44,127 nt of DNA from UBA7328 sp002471345 (GCA_964011275.1 CAXGOB010000043.1:1-44127); one strand, 5' to 3'; shown: positions 26,084 through 35,330, counted from the first letter of the stretch. Notes: generated from the letters alone by a model not told the origin. Translations and numbers: made by a program.

Positions 26084-27127
26084 TTATACCTTCCCAATTA
26101 ACTTGATATATTCTAAAGCCTGAGTATTATTTGAGTCTTCATACAGCATAGATTCGAAATTTATCTGAGCTTGACTTAAATCATTTTTGTACAACTCTGT
26201 TATCCCCAATTGATTCCATGATGTTGATTTTTCTGGATAATATTCCTTTCTTTTTATGAACACATGTGCAGCTTCATCATGCATTTTCCAAGTGTTCAAA
26301 GTATGACCAATAGTCGAAAGTATTCCTGAGGACAACTTATCATCTTTGAATAATCCATCTATGTTTTCAAGTCCAAGTTCAATGCCTTGTTCTTTTATCA
26401 TATCAAGTCGAGTTTTCCTGACATCTGCTGAATCTGCTCTATCATATCTAAATTGGTAATCTGCTTTTCGACAATGTATGTCTAGCTCAATTTCAACTTC
26501 ATCAGAAAGTTGTGTCAAGCCATTTTCCATGACTGAGTTCCAAAAATCACTACCGAAAATTTCAAAGTCCTGTCGATTGATTATCAGTTTTCCTGAAAAA
26601 TCTACTTGATCATTACCAGCCCAGTCCTTACTCAAATCTGTAGGCCTCTCAAATGAAATGGTTACTTCTTTTGACATTCCTTTAATGATAAGGATCCCTT
26701 TCAAGTCAAATTCATCATCAGACTTAGCAACCACCTCTTTGCTTTTAAATAGAATTTTAGGAAAAGTTGTTGCATCAAACCAAGTTCCTTCGCGTTTGAG
26801 GTCATCATCTCTTCTCTCATTACCAGTATTAATACTGTTCACGTCAATAGCGACTGTAACAGATAGATTTACAATGCTAGAAGGGCTATAAAATAAAGTG
26901 CCATTAAAATCATTAAATCGACCTCGTACAGGGCTGAATCCGAAATATTTAATTCTAAATCCTATGTACGAATGTTGATCATCTAAAATATAATCCTGGC
27001 CTATAAATGAACTTCGATCAAATTGATTCTCTTCTTCTAAATTTTCATTGACTTGAGGTCTGTGTTGATCCTTATTATTAAATGAGACCAATACGGTTAG
27101 CATAATTACAAGTACAAAATTCTTCAT
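26084..27127 (-). CDS. YceI domain protein with TPR tail
   Basis: 347 residues. N-terminal hydrophobic signal (MKNFVLVIMLTVLVSF), then a YceI-like lipocalin-fold domain (about 45-215: YILDDQHSYIGFRIKYFGFSPVRGRFNDFNGTL ... FPKILFKSKEV ... LKGILIIKGMSKEVTISFE). YceI proteins bind isoprenoid or amphiphilic ligands in the periplasm. The C-terminal ~110 residues look like TPR repeats (TWKMHDEAAHVFIKRKEYYPEKSTSWNQLGITELYKNDLSQAQINFE), an unusual addition for the family. It has its own transcription unit by position. Ligand unknown. Confidence 0.85.
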   Translation of the reverse strand: MKNFVLVIMLTVLVSFNNKDQHRPQVNENLEEENQFDRSSFIGQDYILDDQHSYIGFRIKYFGFSPVRGRFNDFNGTLFYSPSSIVNLSVTVAIDVNSINTGNERRDDDLKREGTWFDATTFPKILFKSKEVVAKSDDEFDLKGILIIKGMSKEVTISFERPTDLSKDWAGNDQVDFSGKLIINRQDFEIFGSDFWNSVMENGLTQLSDEVEIELDIHCRKADYQFRYDRADSADVRKTRLDMIKEQGIELGLENIDGLFKDDKLSSGILSTIGHTLNTWKMHDEAAHVFIKRKEYYPEKSTSWNQLGITELYKNDLSQAQINFESMLYEDSNNTQALEYIKLIGKV

Positions 27128-27360
27128 AGTTCTTCTTTTCCACTAATTGAGCTTTACACTTCATGAACGTAATAAAATAGAACATAGCAAGAGGATATAC
27201 CCTAATTGTTGTTTTCTAAATCAAAGACCTGTAAGAGCTCTATGATTATTTAATATCCCTTAATTATTAGTATTTGATTCTATCACAATTAACAACCTAT
27301 CAATTCGTCTATGGCCTACTCCTCAAATGCCTCAAAATCTGCCAATTTAGGAATGACCTT

Positions 27361-27395
27361 AAAATAAAAAAGCCCGTCGATAAATCGACGGGCTT
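27361..27395 (-). terminator. Rho-independent terminator of the cold-shock gene
   Basis: A perfect 11-bp stem AAGCCCGTCGA (27370-27380) / TCGACGGGCTT (27385-27395) with loop TAAA. On the minus strand it is followed by TTTTTTATTTT. It lies 27 bases after the cold-shock stop codon and is the clearest terminator in the window. Confidence 0.9.
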
Positions 27396-27422
27396 CTATA
27401 ATTTCAGAATTGAAATGCTCCG

Positions 27423-27617
27423 TTATGCCAATGTGACATTAACTGCATTTAATCCTTTGGGTCCTTCCTCTACATCATATGAAACTTTGTTTCCTTCTGC
27501 GAGTGTATCGCATCTTAGTCCCTTTACGTGAACAAAAACATCCTTTCCACCATCATCTGGTGTGATAAAACCGAATCCTTTGCCTTCGTTGAAAAATTTA
27601 ACTGTACCGTTACTCAT
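27423..27617 (-). CDS. Cold-shock domain protein (CspA family)
   Basis: 64 residues forming one complete cold-shock domain with RNP1 KGFGFI (13-18) and RNP2 VFVHV (27-31). These proteins bind single-stranded RNA or DNA, melt RNA structure and act as cytoplasmic RNA chaperones, often induced by cold or at growth transitions. Start and length match the family exactly. It is monocistronic: a strong terminator follows, and the gene upstream (27812) is separated by about 190 bases that could hold a regulated 5' leader. Confidence 0.96.
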   Translation of the reverse strand: MSNGTVKFFNEGKGFGFITPDDGGKDVFVHVKGLRCDTLAEGNKVSYDVEEGPKGLNAVNVTLA

Positions 27618-27811
27618 TGTTTATAAAAATATAATATTAAATAGGTGAGATATCAACTTAACATCTCTACCTCAATGAACTTAACGGCCTCTTACACAAT
27701 AAAGTTTCATTTTCTTAAAAAAAATTCATCTCTAGAGTTTTGAATATAAAAACAGGTTATACCAAAACCACTTTATTCTTATCATATAAAGAGTGGACTT
27801 GACTAAAATGA

Positions 27812-28957
27812 CTAATTCTTTCGTCTATACCATTTCTCCAAAATCCCTTTCTCGCTGTTCATAAAAGACCTTTCACTAGTCAATATATTATCTCGTCTTT
27901 CTTGAGTGACTGCATCGGAATACCACCATTCCCTTGTGGCCTTTACAGTTTCTGACAAAGGTCTAAATTGAAGATCAGCAGAAATTGCTTTATCGTTATC
28001 GCTTTTTGACATGCCTGCATATTGCGGCAATTGGATGACCCATGGCTGAATTCCAATGACACTATTTTCTTGTAGAAAATCTAGATCGTCGATCTGCACA
28101 TAATTTACAGATGAATTGTAACTGGCATGAATTCCATGTACAAATGCATTCGTAGTCATATCAAAAGCCGGCCCAGATCCATTGTATGTACCAGCAGTCT
28201 TATTTTCTAACAATCTAATCATCCACTCAGCTAAATCTCTTACATCTATATACTGCACTACTTCATCCCTACCACCCGGAATAATGATATCTCCTCCTTT
28301 TTCTATCCTTGCTAACCAATAAGGAAATCGATCCGTTCGATCTCCAGGACCCACTATTAGTGTCGGCCTTACTATCAAAGATCTATCAGCACCAAAAGCA
28401 TCGATTGTGGCTATCTCCGACATCGCTTTCATCACACCATATTCATAGGTCGGCTTATCTTGCGCTGACACATCTTTTGGAATCTCAGTAACCAGTGATC
28501 GACTCTCGGAAAAATCATTACCTACAAATGGATAGTATACACTTATTGAAGAAGTATACATGTAATAATCTACATGATCTTTCAACAACTGAGCAGTGTC
28601 CTCCGTCCATTTCGTTTTGCGTCCCGAATTGTCAATAACCACATCCCATTTTCTATTTCTTAAGGACTCTAAATCATTTTCTCTGTCTCCTACTAATTTT
28701 TCTACTTTGGAAAAGAGATCTTCATGAATTTTGGGGATTGTTTTCCCTCTAGTGAAAATGGACACCTCATGCCCTCTATTGAGTGCATATGATATCTGAT
28801 GAGGGCCTAAGAAACTAGTGCCTCCTAGGATTAAGATTTTTAATTTCTTTTCAACCTGATTTGATTTGAATAGGTTTTGAACAGAATTCGCTTTAATTGT
28901 TGGAGCTAACCCCATTGCGGCGGTCATTCCAAGAAATTGTCTTCTACTTTTTTTCAT
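27812..28957 (-). CDS. Tat-exported NAD-dependent epimerase/dehydratase
   Basis: 381 residues. A twin-arginine signal (KKSRRQFLGMTAAMGLAPT) at the N-terminus predicts folded export with bound cofactor. The Rossmann core begins KILILGGTSFLGPHQISYAL (about residues 39-58; GGTxFLG dinucleotide-binding motif), with TSSISVYYPF and YEYGVMKAMSE giving the SDR-type Ser and Tyr-x-x-x-Lys. It belongs to the extended SDR / NAD-dependent epimerase group. The Tat signal with an epimerase fold is common in Bacteroidota and Planctomycetes, often in sugar or nucleotide-sugar contexts, but no such neighbour is here. Substrate unknown. Confidence 0.87.
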   Translation of the reverse strand: MKKSRRQFLGMTAAMGLAPTIKANSVQNLFKSNQVEKKLKILILGGTSFLGPHQISYALNRGHEVSIFTRGKTIPKIHEDLFSKVEKLVGDRENDLESLRNRKWDVVIDNSGRKTKWTEDTAQLLKDHVDYYMYTSSISVYYPFVGNDFSESRSLVTEIPKDVSAQDKPTYEYGVMKAMSEIATIDAFGADRSLIVRPTLIVGPGDRTDRFPYWLARIEKGGDIIIPGGRDEVVQYIDVRDLAEWMIRLLENKTAGTYNGSGPAFDMTTNAFVHGIHASYNSSVNYVQIDDLDFLQENSVIGIQPWVIQLPQYAGMSKSDNDKAISADLQFRPLSETVKATREWWYSDAVTQERRDNILTSERSFMNSEKGILEKWYRRKN

Positions 28958-29103
28958 GATTTTGACTTATTAAAGTAATCTATAAAAAATTTGATCAATT
29001 GGGCTGTATGTATCGTATTATGTAAATATTTTCAAACCAATTAATTCAATTCAAGTATTCCAAAAATCCTATGCCATTATTTTTAAGAATAAAAATTTAT
29101 ACG

Positions 29104-29367
29104 CTATAGTCCAATAAATTCCTGACCATAAAAACTAAATATATCATATCAAGTCGCCAACCAAATGAAGCCATCTTGATCGGAAGATATAGCAAAAATG
29201 TTTTCTACAACATGCCTCTTCATATGGAATGAAATAGTATCGAGTTCCTGTGCATTTAAAAATTTATAGAAACCAAAACAAATCACAACAATCTGATTAT
29301 GCCCTAAAGACTTTTTGAATTGAATAATTAACTCCTTTAAGAATAGAAGTTTTCTCATTTTTTTCAT
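29104..29367 (-). pseudogene. Relic of a two-component-propeller sensor N-terminus
   Basis: The frame encodes a hydrophobic leader then LDTISFHMKRHVVENIFAISSDQDGFIWLAT, the first-blade pattern (x-x-DxDGFIWLAT) of the periplasmic propeller of hybrid two-component or LytTR sensors. A TGA (29149-29151) follows, yet the next 14 codons (YDIFSFYGQEFIGL) still fit the usual continuation (xGLFRFDGxEF) before a TAG at 29104-29106. The rest of a ~1,000-residue sensor is missing. This is a truncated and mutated relic. Confidence 0.55.
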
Positions 29368-29415
29368 GAGGTAGATAATGGCAGAATTTCCGTATTAAAA
29401 AGAAAAATAAGAACA

Positions 29416-29433
29416 AGTAGGGAGCACCCTACT
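29416..29433. promoter_or_regulatory. Small perfect hairpin AGTAGGG-AGCA-CCCTACT
   Basis: A 7-bp GC-containing stem with a 4-base loop in the gap between the propeller relic (minus) and the YCII operon (plus), 185 bases before the latter. No T-run follows on either strand, so a terminator is unlikely. It may be an operator or RNA element; function unknown. Confidence 0.3.
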
Positions 29434-29617
29434 GGATACCTAACATGGTTGTTTTGATTAATCAATTGCGACATACAACTGACCGCAGATCTACATTCAC
29501 AATCAATCCAAGAATTATGCAATGAAGTGAAATTTCTGAATAATTTTCTAATATCTGTCCCCCTCTAGAATATCAGCTTCGTAATGAAGGTATATTATAT
29601 CATTTAAAAAATAAAAC

Positions 29618-29952
29618 ATGAAAAAGTACATTGTAATTTATTTCGCCTCTGCCGAGTCAGATGCTAAAATGGAAACTATGTCTCCAGAAGATCAAGCCAA
29701 AATGATGGAGCCTTGGATGGCTTGGAATTCACAATATGAAAAAAACATTTCCGACCTAGGAGCCCCTTTATCGAATGGCGAAGTTGTGAGGTCAAATAAA
29801 AATGGCAGTTGAGCAATCAAAATATTGGAGGGTATTCAATAGTACAGGGCAAAAGCATAGAAGAAGTAAAATCCATTTTTAAAAACCATCCACATTTATC
29901 ATGGTCGGATGATGCCTCAATTGGAGTCTTTGAAATGATGGAAATGGGTTAG
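29618..29952 (+). pseudogene. YCII-domain protein, frameshifted
   Basis: The first frame (29618-29812) encodes MKKYIVIYFASAESDAKMETMSPEDQAKMMEPWMAWNSQYEKNI..GAPLSNGEVV and ends at TGA. The adjacent frame from 29809 continues LSNQNIGGYSIVQGKSIEEVKSIFKNHPHLSW..SIGVFEMMEMG to a stop at 29950-29952, which is the normal YCII C-terminal half. Adding one T at about 29808-29810 (AGT TTG AGC) restores a ~112-residue protein. YCII/DGPF proteins are small ferredoxin-like-fold proteins that commonly accompany ECF42 sigma factors. It is the first gene of the apparent operon leading to the sigma factor at 30936. Sequencing error or true loss. Confidence 0.8.
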
Positions 29953-30056
29953 ATTTATTGAAGTGATAAAAAACATCTTTTATTGCCTTTGAAAATCATC
30001 AGACGTCTTAGACATAAATATCACTTCATATTTTAAAAAATGAAAATTTAAAATTT

Positions 30057-30560
30057 ATGTTACCTAATTTCTACACAATTCTTGCATGTGGATTGATTCC
30101 TTTTTTAGTTGCCTTCATTTGGTATCATCCAAAAGTATTCGGTGGAGATAATTGGCAAAAGATTGTCGGTCTTACTGATGAACAAACTGCAATAAAAGTA
30201 TCACCATTTAAATTGTTCTTAAGCATCTTACTTAACGTCCTCATTGCCTTTGGGCTTTATCTGGTATGCGTACATCAGTCAGGAATACTTGGCATCCTAG
30301 CTGGTGACTTTGAAGCTGTGAGTTCAGGGACAGCTAAGGCTTTTATGGACGAGTATGGCACTAATGAACTGGGATTTGCGCACGGAATGTTCCATGGACT
30401 TAAGTCTGGGACCATTGCATTTGTCCTCCCTGTATTAGGTTATGTTGTCATATTCGAAAGAAAAAGTGCCAAATATTTCTGGGTGAATATTGGTTTTTGG
30501 GCAATTTCATTAATGCTCATGGGAGGAGTTATAGGAGAATGGGGTTGGCAACAGATTTAA
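30057..30560 (+). CDS. DUF1761 family membrane protein
   Basis: 167 residues with four hydrophobic segments (about 7-24, 50-72, 118-134 and 144-162) and the DUF1761 pattern: FIWYHPKVFGGDNWQKIVGL near the start and GFAHGMFHGLKSG before the third span. The family's function is unknown; it is often found next to small stress-type operons. It sits 104 bases after the first YCII gene and 28 bases before the second, same strand, so it belongs to the sigma-factor operon. Confidence 0.85.
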   Translation: MLPNFYTILACGLIPFLVAFIWYHPKVFGGDNWQKIVGLTDEQTAIKVSPFKLFLSILLNVLIAFGLYLVCVHQSGILGILAGDFEAVSSGTAKAFMDEYGTNELGFAHGMFHGLKSGTIAFVLPVLGYVVIFERKSAKYFWVNIGFWAISLMLMGGVIGEWGWQQI

Positions 30561-30588
30561 AATATTTAATAAAACAAACAAAAGAATA

Positions 30589-30936
30589 ATGAAAGATTTT
30601 ATGTTAATTTTTATTAGTGAAGACTATGGTGATCTAGGATTATCTCCTGAAGACATGCAACAAAGAATGGGTAAATGGTTTGCTTGGAATGATCAGATGA
30701 CAAAGGACGGAGTGACCAAAGGTGGACATGCATTGACTGCAGAAGTAAGGAGAGTCACAGGACCAGATCGAACACTTACCGATACGAATTCTACAGAACT
30801 GAAAGAACTTGTAGGTGGCTATTATGTTGTCTCTGCCGAAGATTTAGAAGGAGCAACAAAAATTGCTGAGGGATACCCTGATTATGATCTGGGTGGAACC
30901 GTAGAAATCAGAGAGATAATGGTGTTTGAGCAGTAA
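30589..30936 (+). CDS. YCII-related (DGPF-type) protein
   Basis: 115 residues with the YCII-related ferredoxin-like fold pattern: MKDFMLIFISEDYG, SPEDMQQRMGKWFAWNDQMTKDG, then VGGYYVVSAEDLEGATKIAEGYPDYDLGGTVEIREIM. YCII-related proteins of this type are regularly encoded next to ECF42 sigma factors and may be their regulators or targets; the biochemical role is not established. The TAA stop overlaps the sigma ATG (TAATG), so the two are translationally coupled. Confidence 0.9.
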   Translation: MKDFMLIFISEDYGDLGLSPEDMQQRMGKWFAWNDQMTKDGVTKGGHALTAEVRRVTGPDRTLTDTNSTELKELVGGYYVVSAEDLEGATKIAEGYPDYDLGGTVEIREIMVFEQ

Positions 30937-32177
30937 TGGAGAATCAAATCATAGACCATCTTTTTCGTCATCAATACGGAAAGATGGTCTCTATTTTGAC
31001 TAATATCTTTGGCCTTCCTCATTTAGAGACCATTGAAGACGCGGTACAAGACATTTTCATAAAAGCCATGATCAAATGGCGAAATCAAATACCTGAAAAC
31101 CCAGAAGCATGGTTAACAGCCGCCGCTAAAAACAGAGTAATTGATCTTCTCAGAAAAATTAAATCAGAAAATAACAGAGTAGAAAGATTAGAGCAACATT
31201 CAGAGTCTCAAGCAATAGAAGAGCTTTTCCTGGAAGATGAAATTGAGGATAGTCAACTGAGAATGATTTTCACTGCATGTCACCCTATTCTCGACTCTAA
31301 AGATCGGATTGCATTCGCGCTAAAATCTATTGCCGGGTTTAGTATTAAGGAGATAGCATCTGCGCTACTTCTTAAAGAAGATACTATTAAGAAAAGATTG
31401 CAGAGAGCCCGGAAAACAATTAAAAATGAAAATATAAGCTTTACCATTCCCGCTGGATCCAAACTTCAATCCAGATTAGACAGTGTTTTTGAGGTAATCT
31501 ATCTGATATTTAATGAAGGTTTTCATTCTAATAATCAGAAGTACCTCATCCGATCAGATCTATGTGGTGAAGCGATGAGGCTGAATCAAATGATACTTAA
31601 AAAAGAATCATTACGCAATGGTGCAGGATATGCACTATTTGCACTGCTTTGTTTTCAGTCCTCTAGATTAGAGAGCAAACAAGACGCAAAAGGTCAGATC
31701 ATAGATTTAAAAAATCAAGATAGATCTAGATGGTACAAGCCCCTCATCGAATTGGGCAGAGAAGCGATGTACAAGTCATTATCGTATAGTGATTATTGCG
31801 CTTATCATGTAGAAGGCGCCATAGCTATAGAGCATTTAGACACTTCTACATTTGACAAAACCAACTGGAATAAAATATTGGCTTTATTGAAAATATTAAT
31901 AAAGAAAACTCCATCCCCGCTGACCAATTTAAATATAGCTTTCGTATTAATTCAATTGAAGAATTTCGAAGAGGCAAAGCACATATTAGACTCTATCAAC
32001 CCAAATATATTGGAGCAGCGCAAATATCTTTTCTACGGTACAAAAGCTGAATATTTTCAAAATACTGGAGATCTGCCGAGAGCTATCGAATGTTTATTGG
32101 AAGCCATATCATCAGTGACGAATGAAGCCGAAAAGAACTATCTACAAAAAAAGAAAAATGACCTTTTGAATCACTAG
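30936..32177 (+). CDS. ECF42-type RNA polymerase sigma factor (DUF6596)
   Basis: 413 residues. It has a sigma region 2 (about 5-75: LFRHQYGKMVSILTNIFG ... EDAVQDIFIKAMIKW), region 4 helix-turn-helix (about 110-165: GFSIKEIASALLLKEDTIKKRLQRARK), then a DUF6596 domain (FEVIYLIFNEGFHS..., about 185-285) and a TPR-like tail ending at 413. This long C-terminal extension defines ECF42, a group with no classical anti-sigma factor and recurrently linked to YCII/DGPF genes, exactly as here. It would direct a small stress regulon. The start overlaps the YCII stop. It converges on the next gene with only 2 bases between. Confidence 0.93.
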   Translation: MENQIIDHLFRHQYGKMVSILTNIFGLPHLETIEDAVQDIFIKAMIKWRNQIPENPEAWLTAAAKNRVIDLLRKIKSENNRVERLEQHSESQAIEELFLEDEIEDSQLRMIFTACHPILDSKDRIAFALKSIAGFSIKEIASALLLKEDTIKKRLQRARKTIKNENISFTIPAGSKLQSRLDSVFEVIYLIFNEGFHSNNQKYLIRSDLCGEAMRLNQMILKKESLRNGAGYALFALLCFQSSRLESKQDAKGQIIDLKNQDRSRWYKPLIELGREAMYKSLSYSDYCAYHVEGAIAIEHLDTSTFDKTNWNKILALLKILIKKTPSPLTNLNIAFVLIQLKNFEEAKHILDSINPNILEQRKYLFYGTKAEYFQNTGDLPRAIECLLEAISSVTNEAEKNYLQKKKNDLLNH

Positions 32178-32179
32178 GC

Positions 32180-33919
32180 CTATTGAGGAAATGCTCTTCC
32201 TTCATATACAGTTTTAAGCACCTTTATATCCCCAATATCCTCAGCATCTACTTTTAACGGATCTTTATCCAAAATTACAAAATCCGCCTTTTTCCCTATT
32301 TCAATGGATCCAATATGATGTTCTTGATTTAAATGAAACGCACCATTAATAGTCACTGCTTTTAATGCCTCCCAAGGACTTACTCTCAATTCTCTTCCAA
32401 ACGTTTTTCCATCTATTGATTTACGATTCACAGCGACCCACATTAGAGTAAGAGGGTCAGCTGGAGCCATAAAAAAATCAGAATGAAAGCATGTAACTAT
32501 ATCATTATCAATTAGATAGCCAACGGGTGAAATATTCTGGGCTCGTTCTTTGCCCAATCCTGTTTCTGAATATTTACTGCTCAATGCATAGACGTAGTAC
32601 GGTTGAATACTGGCATGAGCTCCCAATGTTGCCATCCTTTGAACTTGGTCTTTATCAGTATAACCCAAGTGATGAAAAGTAAATCTATGATCTTCTTTTG
32701 GATTATCCCTTTGCAATTTTTCTAATGTTTCTAATGTCTTTTCAACTCCTTTATCTCCATTAGCATGCACGTGAATTCTATAGTCTCTTTTCCAAAAGAA
32801 ATCAGCATATTTTTCTAATTCCTCGGGTTCTGTGAGCCATTCTCCTTCATGTCCATCTAGGTAAGGTTCTTTCATTTGCATCAGCTGTGCATAGAAGGCT
32901 CCATCAGCAAGTAGTTTGACTTGTTTTACAAATTGAACTTTTTCTGAATTGTAGACATCTAGGCTATCAATTATCGAGAATGCTGCCTGAAGTTTTTCAG
33001 AAGAGTTCGCAAACAGTCGAGCATTGGGTATTAAATAAGTTCTGAATGGAATAGTTTCATTATCTAGAATTCCTTTCAGCAATCTTAATTCTAAATCAAA
33101 GTCAATAAGCGGCATGGCCATATCTCCTACTGTAGTCACTCCTCCATTCTGAATGGCTTTAGCAGTGAGGATCATACCTTCTGCTGCACCTTTTGGACTA
33201 AGAATGTAGGGAAGCAATTTAGGAGCCACCATTTCTGCCATTCCTGTTTCGTAAAATCTGCCTCTCATCATATCCACTTGATGATGCAGCATGGCTGCTT
33301 TGTAATCAATATCTAAGAGTTCAATAGCAGCAGAATTCATTCTTACTTCATGAAATGAATATTGCCAAATGATTACAGGTACATCTGGGAATAATTTGTC
33401 TAAAATATCTTTGTCTACTTCACCATGAAACAGGTGATGGTACCCCCAAGAAATGAATGGCTCATCTTTAGGTTTATGATTTGCTACAGCACTTCTAAGT
33501 TTTTTTAGATAAGAATCTCCATCTCTAACCCCTTTGAAAAACCCATGTGGTAATTTCCAATCATTAAAAGCAATAATATTAGTCTGTATTAGTATTGTGG
33601 CCAACATAGGATGGAGGTGAGAATCGATGAACCCAGGGAGCAATGTAGTGCCATTAAGGTCAACTAAAACTGTAGAATCACTTTCTAATTTTTTCACTTC
33701 ATCAAATTTGCCTAATGCAACTATCTCCTTTCCAATAGTCGCTACTGCTTCCACATATTCCGGAGACTTTCCTGACATCGTGATAATGCTTCCGTTATGA
33801 TAAATGAATTCAGCAATTTCCTTAGGTTCTGATTCATTGCAAGAGAACTGAAAAATAGATAGGACTACAAAGAGGAACAGAGAATTCCAGGTTAAGAACT
33901 GCTTTACTTTCAACTTCAT
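32180..33919 (-). CDS. YtcJ-type amidohydrolase lipoprotein
   Basis: 579 residues. Lipoprotein signal with the lipobox cysteine in LSIFQFSCNE (residue about 27). It is an amidohydrolase 3 / YtcJ-like family member: beta-sandwich start (FIYHNGSIITMSG), metal motif GFIDSHLHP, then RIHVHANGDKGV, FHHLGY, FHSDFFMAP, and the closing NGAFHLNQEHHIGSIEIGKKADFVILDKDPL. The metal site looks intact, unlike that of the secreted amidohydrolase at 2309. Probably attached to a membrane facing the periplasm or surface; the substrate is unknown. It is convergent with the sigma operon. Confidence 0.9.
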   Translation of the reverse strand: MKLKVKQFLTWNSLFLFVVLSIFQFSCNESEPKEIAEFIYHNGSIITMSGKSPEYVEAVATIGKEIVALGKFDEVKKLESDSTVLVDLNGTTLLPGFIDSHLHPMLATILIQTNIIAFNDWKLPHGFFKGVRDGDSYLKKLRSAVANHKPKDEPFISWGYHHLFHGEVDKDILDKLFPDVPVIIWQYSFHEVRMNSAAIELLDIDYKAAMLHHQVDMMRGRFYETGMAEMVAPKLLPYILSPKGAAEGMILTAKAIQNGGVTTVGDMAMPLIDFDLELRLLKGILDNETIPFRTYLIPNARLFANSSEKLQAAFSIIDSLDVYNSEKVQFVKQVKLLADGAFYAQLMQMKEPYLDGHEGEWLTEPEELEKYADFFWKRDYRIHVHANGDKGVEKTLETLEKLQRDNPKEDHRFTFHHLGYTDKDQVQRMATLGAHASIQPYYVYALSSKYSETGLGKERAQNISPVGYLIDNDIVTCFHSDFFMAPADPLTLMWVAVNRKSIDGKTFGRELRVSPWEALKAVTINGAFHLNQEHHIGSIEIGKKADFVILDKDPLKVDAEDIGDIKVLKTVYEGRAFPQ

Positions 33920-34148
33920 TCTGAAAAGTAATAAAACGAGAGCTCTCTCTTTGAAAACAGTTCAATTTCACTACTTTATTATAGTAGAGCTTGTTTGAAT
34001 ATTTATGATTGGGCTAAATTGAACATATTTTATTCACAATAAGGTAAAAATGGAGTCAATACCTATTTCATTATGGTTTTGTGATTTATTGATGGAAACA
34101 ATATGTAATTAGTGAATTTTCAACCCTTCTCTTAGATATATTTGAATT

Positions 34149-35330
34149 ATGAAACGAATTATAAAATGGTCATTAATTATTCTTCTGATTGCTACTACAA
34201 TTGGTTATTTCAAGTTTTGGCCAAAAGGGCATTCTAATGCTGAAAACTATTTCAAACCCGTTGGTGAAAGAAACTTACAAAAGGATGAAATAGGACAATT
34301 CAATTACATTTTCAAGATGTACGAACACCTGAGTTTTACTGGTGATGAATTCAGAGGTTGGGATCCAGAAGCACAGTTACTTTGGCGATATGGTATAGCA
34401 TTTTCAGCATATGCAATGCCTTCTATTGCAATGATAGATGATAATTATGCCGACAGAGCAAAGTTAACACTAGACCATATGATAGACAAAATGAAATCTA
34501 AAAAGGTATGGGGCGACTGGACTGAATACGGGATGGGCGATGACCCAATAAGTGAAGGAAATATCATGTACAAAGGACATCTAAATCTGATGTATGGTCT
34601 CTTCCAGCTCATGACAGGAAGTGAAAAATACAGTAGGGAATTCACATGGCTAACTGATAAGATCGTCACTGAAATGAGGAAACATCATACTGAAGGAAAA
34701 CACGAAGGAGCAGACTGCGAACCAGGCAGGTATTTTGCTCAGTGTAACTCGATAAGCCTAATGAGTCTTAAAATCTATGATAAACTGTACGGAACAACCT
34801 ACGCCGATATAGAGGCACAATGGACTATAGATTTTATCAAAGAAAAAATGACAGATGAAGATTTTGGATTCTACCTTAAAATGTATCAATCTAATATGCG
34901 CTTTTGTAATCCGATGCTCTCTGGATATACCAATGCATGGACAATGGCCTTCTTAAGAACATTTGAGCCAGAATACAATGAAAGCCTCTACCCTATTTGG
35001 AAAGAGCATTTTACCAAAGAGATAGGACCATTTGCCTATGTTAAAGAAGATCCTGAGGCTGGTGCATCTCCTCTAGCAACAATGACAGGAATGATGGCTG
35101 CTAAAGAATTTGGAGATAAGACTCTTTGGAAAAAATTAAGGAATGCAATAGATAAGGAGATCTACATGCAAGACGATGAATACAACTACCTCTATCGTAA
35201 TTTTAATAATGCCATATACAATGGGCCTGTACTATGGACAAAAGTTCATACAGGATGGGATAACATATTAAATCATAATTGGGGAACAGAAAAGAAATTC
35301 TCTCAACCAGACATCTCTGATTTAGTGTAG
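34149..35330 (+). CDS. Linalool dehydratase/isomerase-like protein
   Basis: 393 residues; a single N-terminal hydrophobic anchor or signal (about 5-20), then an (alpha/alpha)-barrel-type protein closely resembling, as recalled, the linalool dehydratase/isomerase of Castellaniella. Shared segments: KMKSKKVWGDW, GNIMYKGHLNLMYGLFQLMTG, DCEPGRYFAQCNSISL and TKVHTGWDN. His144, Cys190 and Cys199 match the recalled catalytic His and two Cys. The recalled catalytic Asp aligns with Phe55, and the Cys of KMKCK is Ser here, so the structural disulfide seems absent. Reaction uncertain: perhaps hydration/dehydration of a terpenoid or other alkenol. No terpene genes lie nearby. A TAnnTTTG-like box (34137-34144) directly precedes the start. 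Confidence 0.82.
   Translation: MKRIIKWSLIILLIATTIGYFKFWPKGHSNAENYFKPVGERNLQKDEIGQFNYIFKMYEHLSFTGDEFRGWDPEAQLLWRYGIAFSAYAMPSIAMIDDNYADRAKLTLDHMIDKMKSKKVWGDWTEYGMGDDPISEGNIMYKGHLNLMYGLFQLMTGSEKYSREFTWLTDKIVTEMRKHHTEGKHEGADCEPGRYFAQCNSISLMSLKIYDKLYGTTYADIEAQWTIDFIKEKMTDEDFGFYLKMYQSNMRFCNPMLSGYTNAWTMAFLRTFEPEYNESLYPIWKEHFTKEIGPFAYVKEDPEAGASPLATMTGMMAAKEFGDKTLWKKLRNAIDKEIYMQDDEYNYLYRNFNNAIYNGPVLWTKVHTGWDNILNHNWGTEKKFSQPDISDLV

Noticed and set aside
27618..27660. TTG-N20-TATATTTT promoter for the cold-shock gene
   Set aside because: Matches the Bacteroidota pattern loosely but would give an almost leaderless message, unlike typical cold-shock genes; not certain enough to list.
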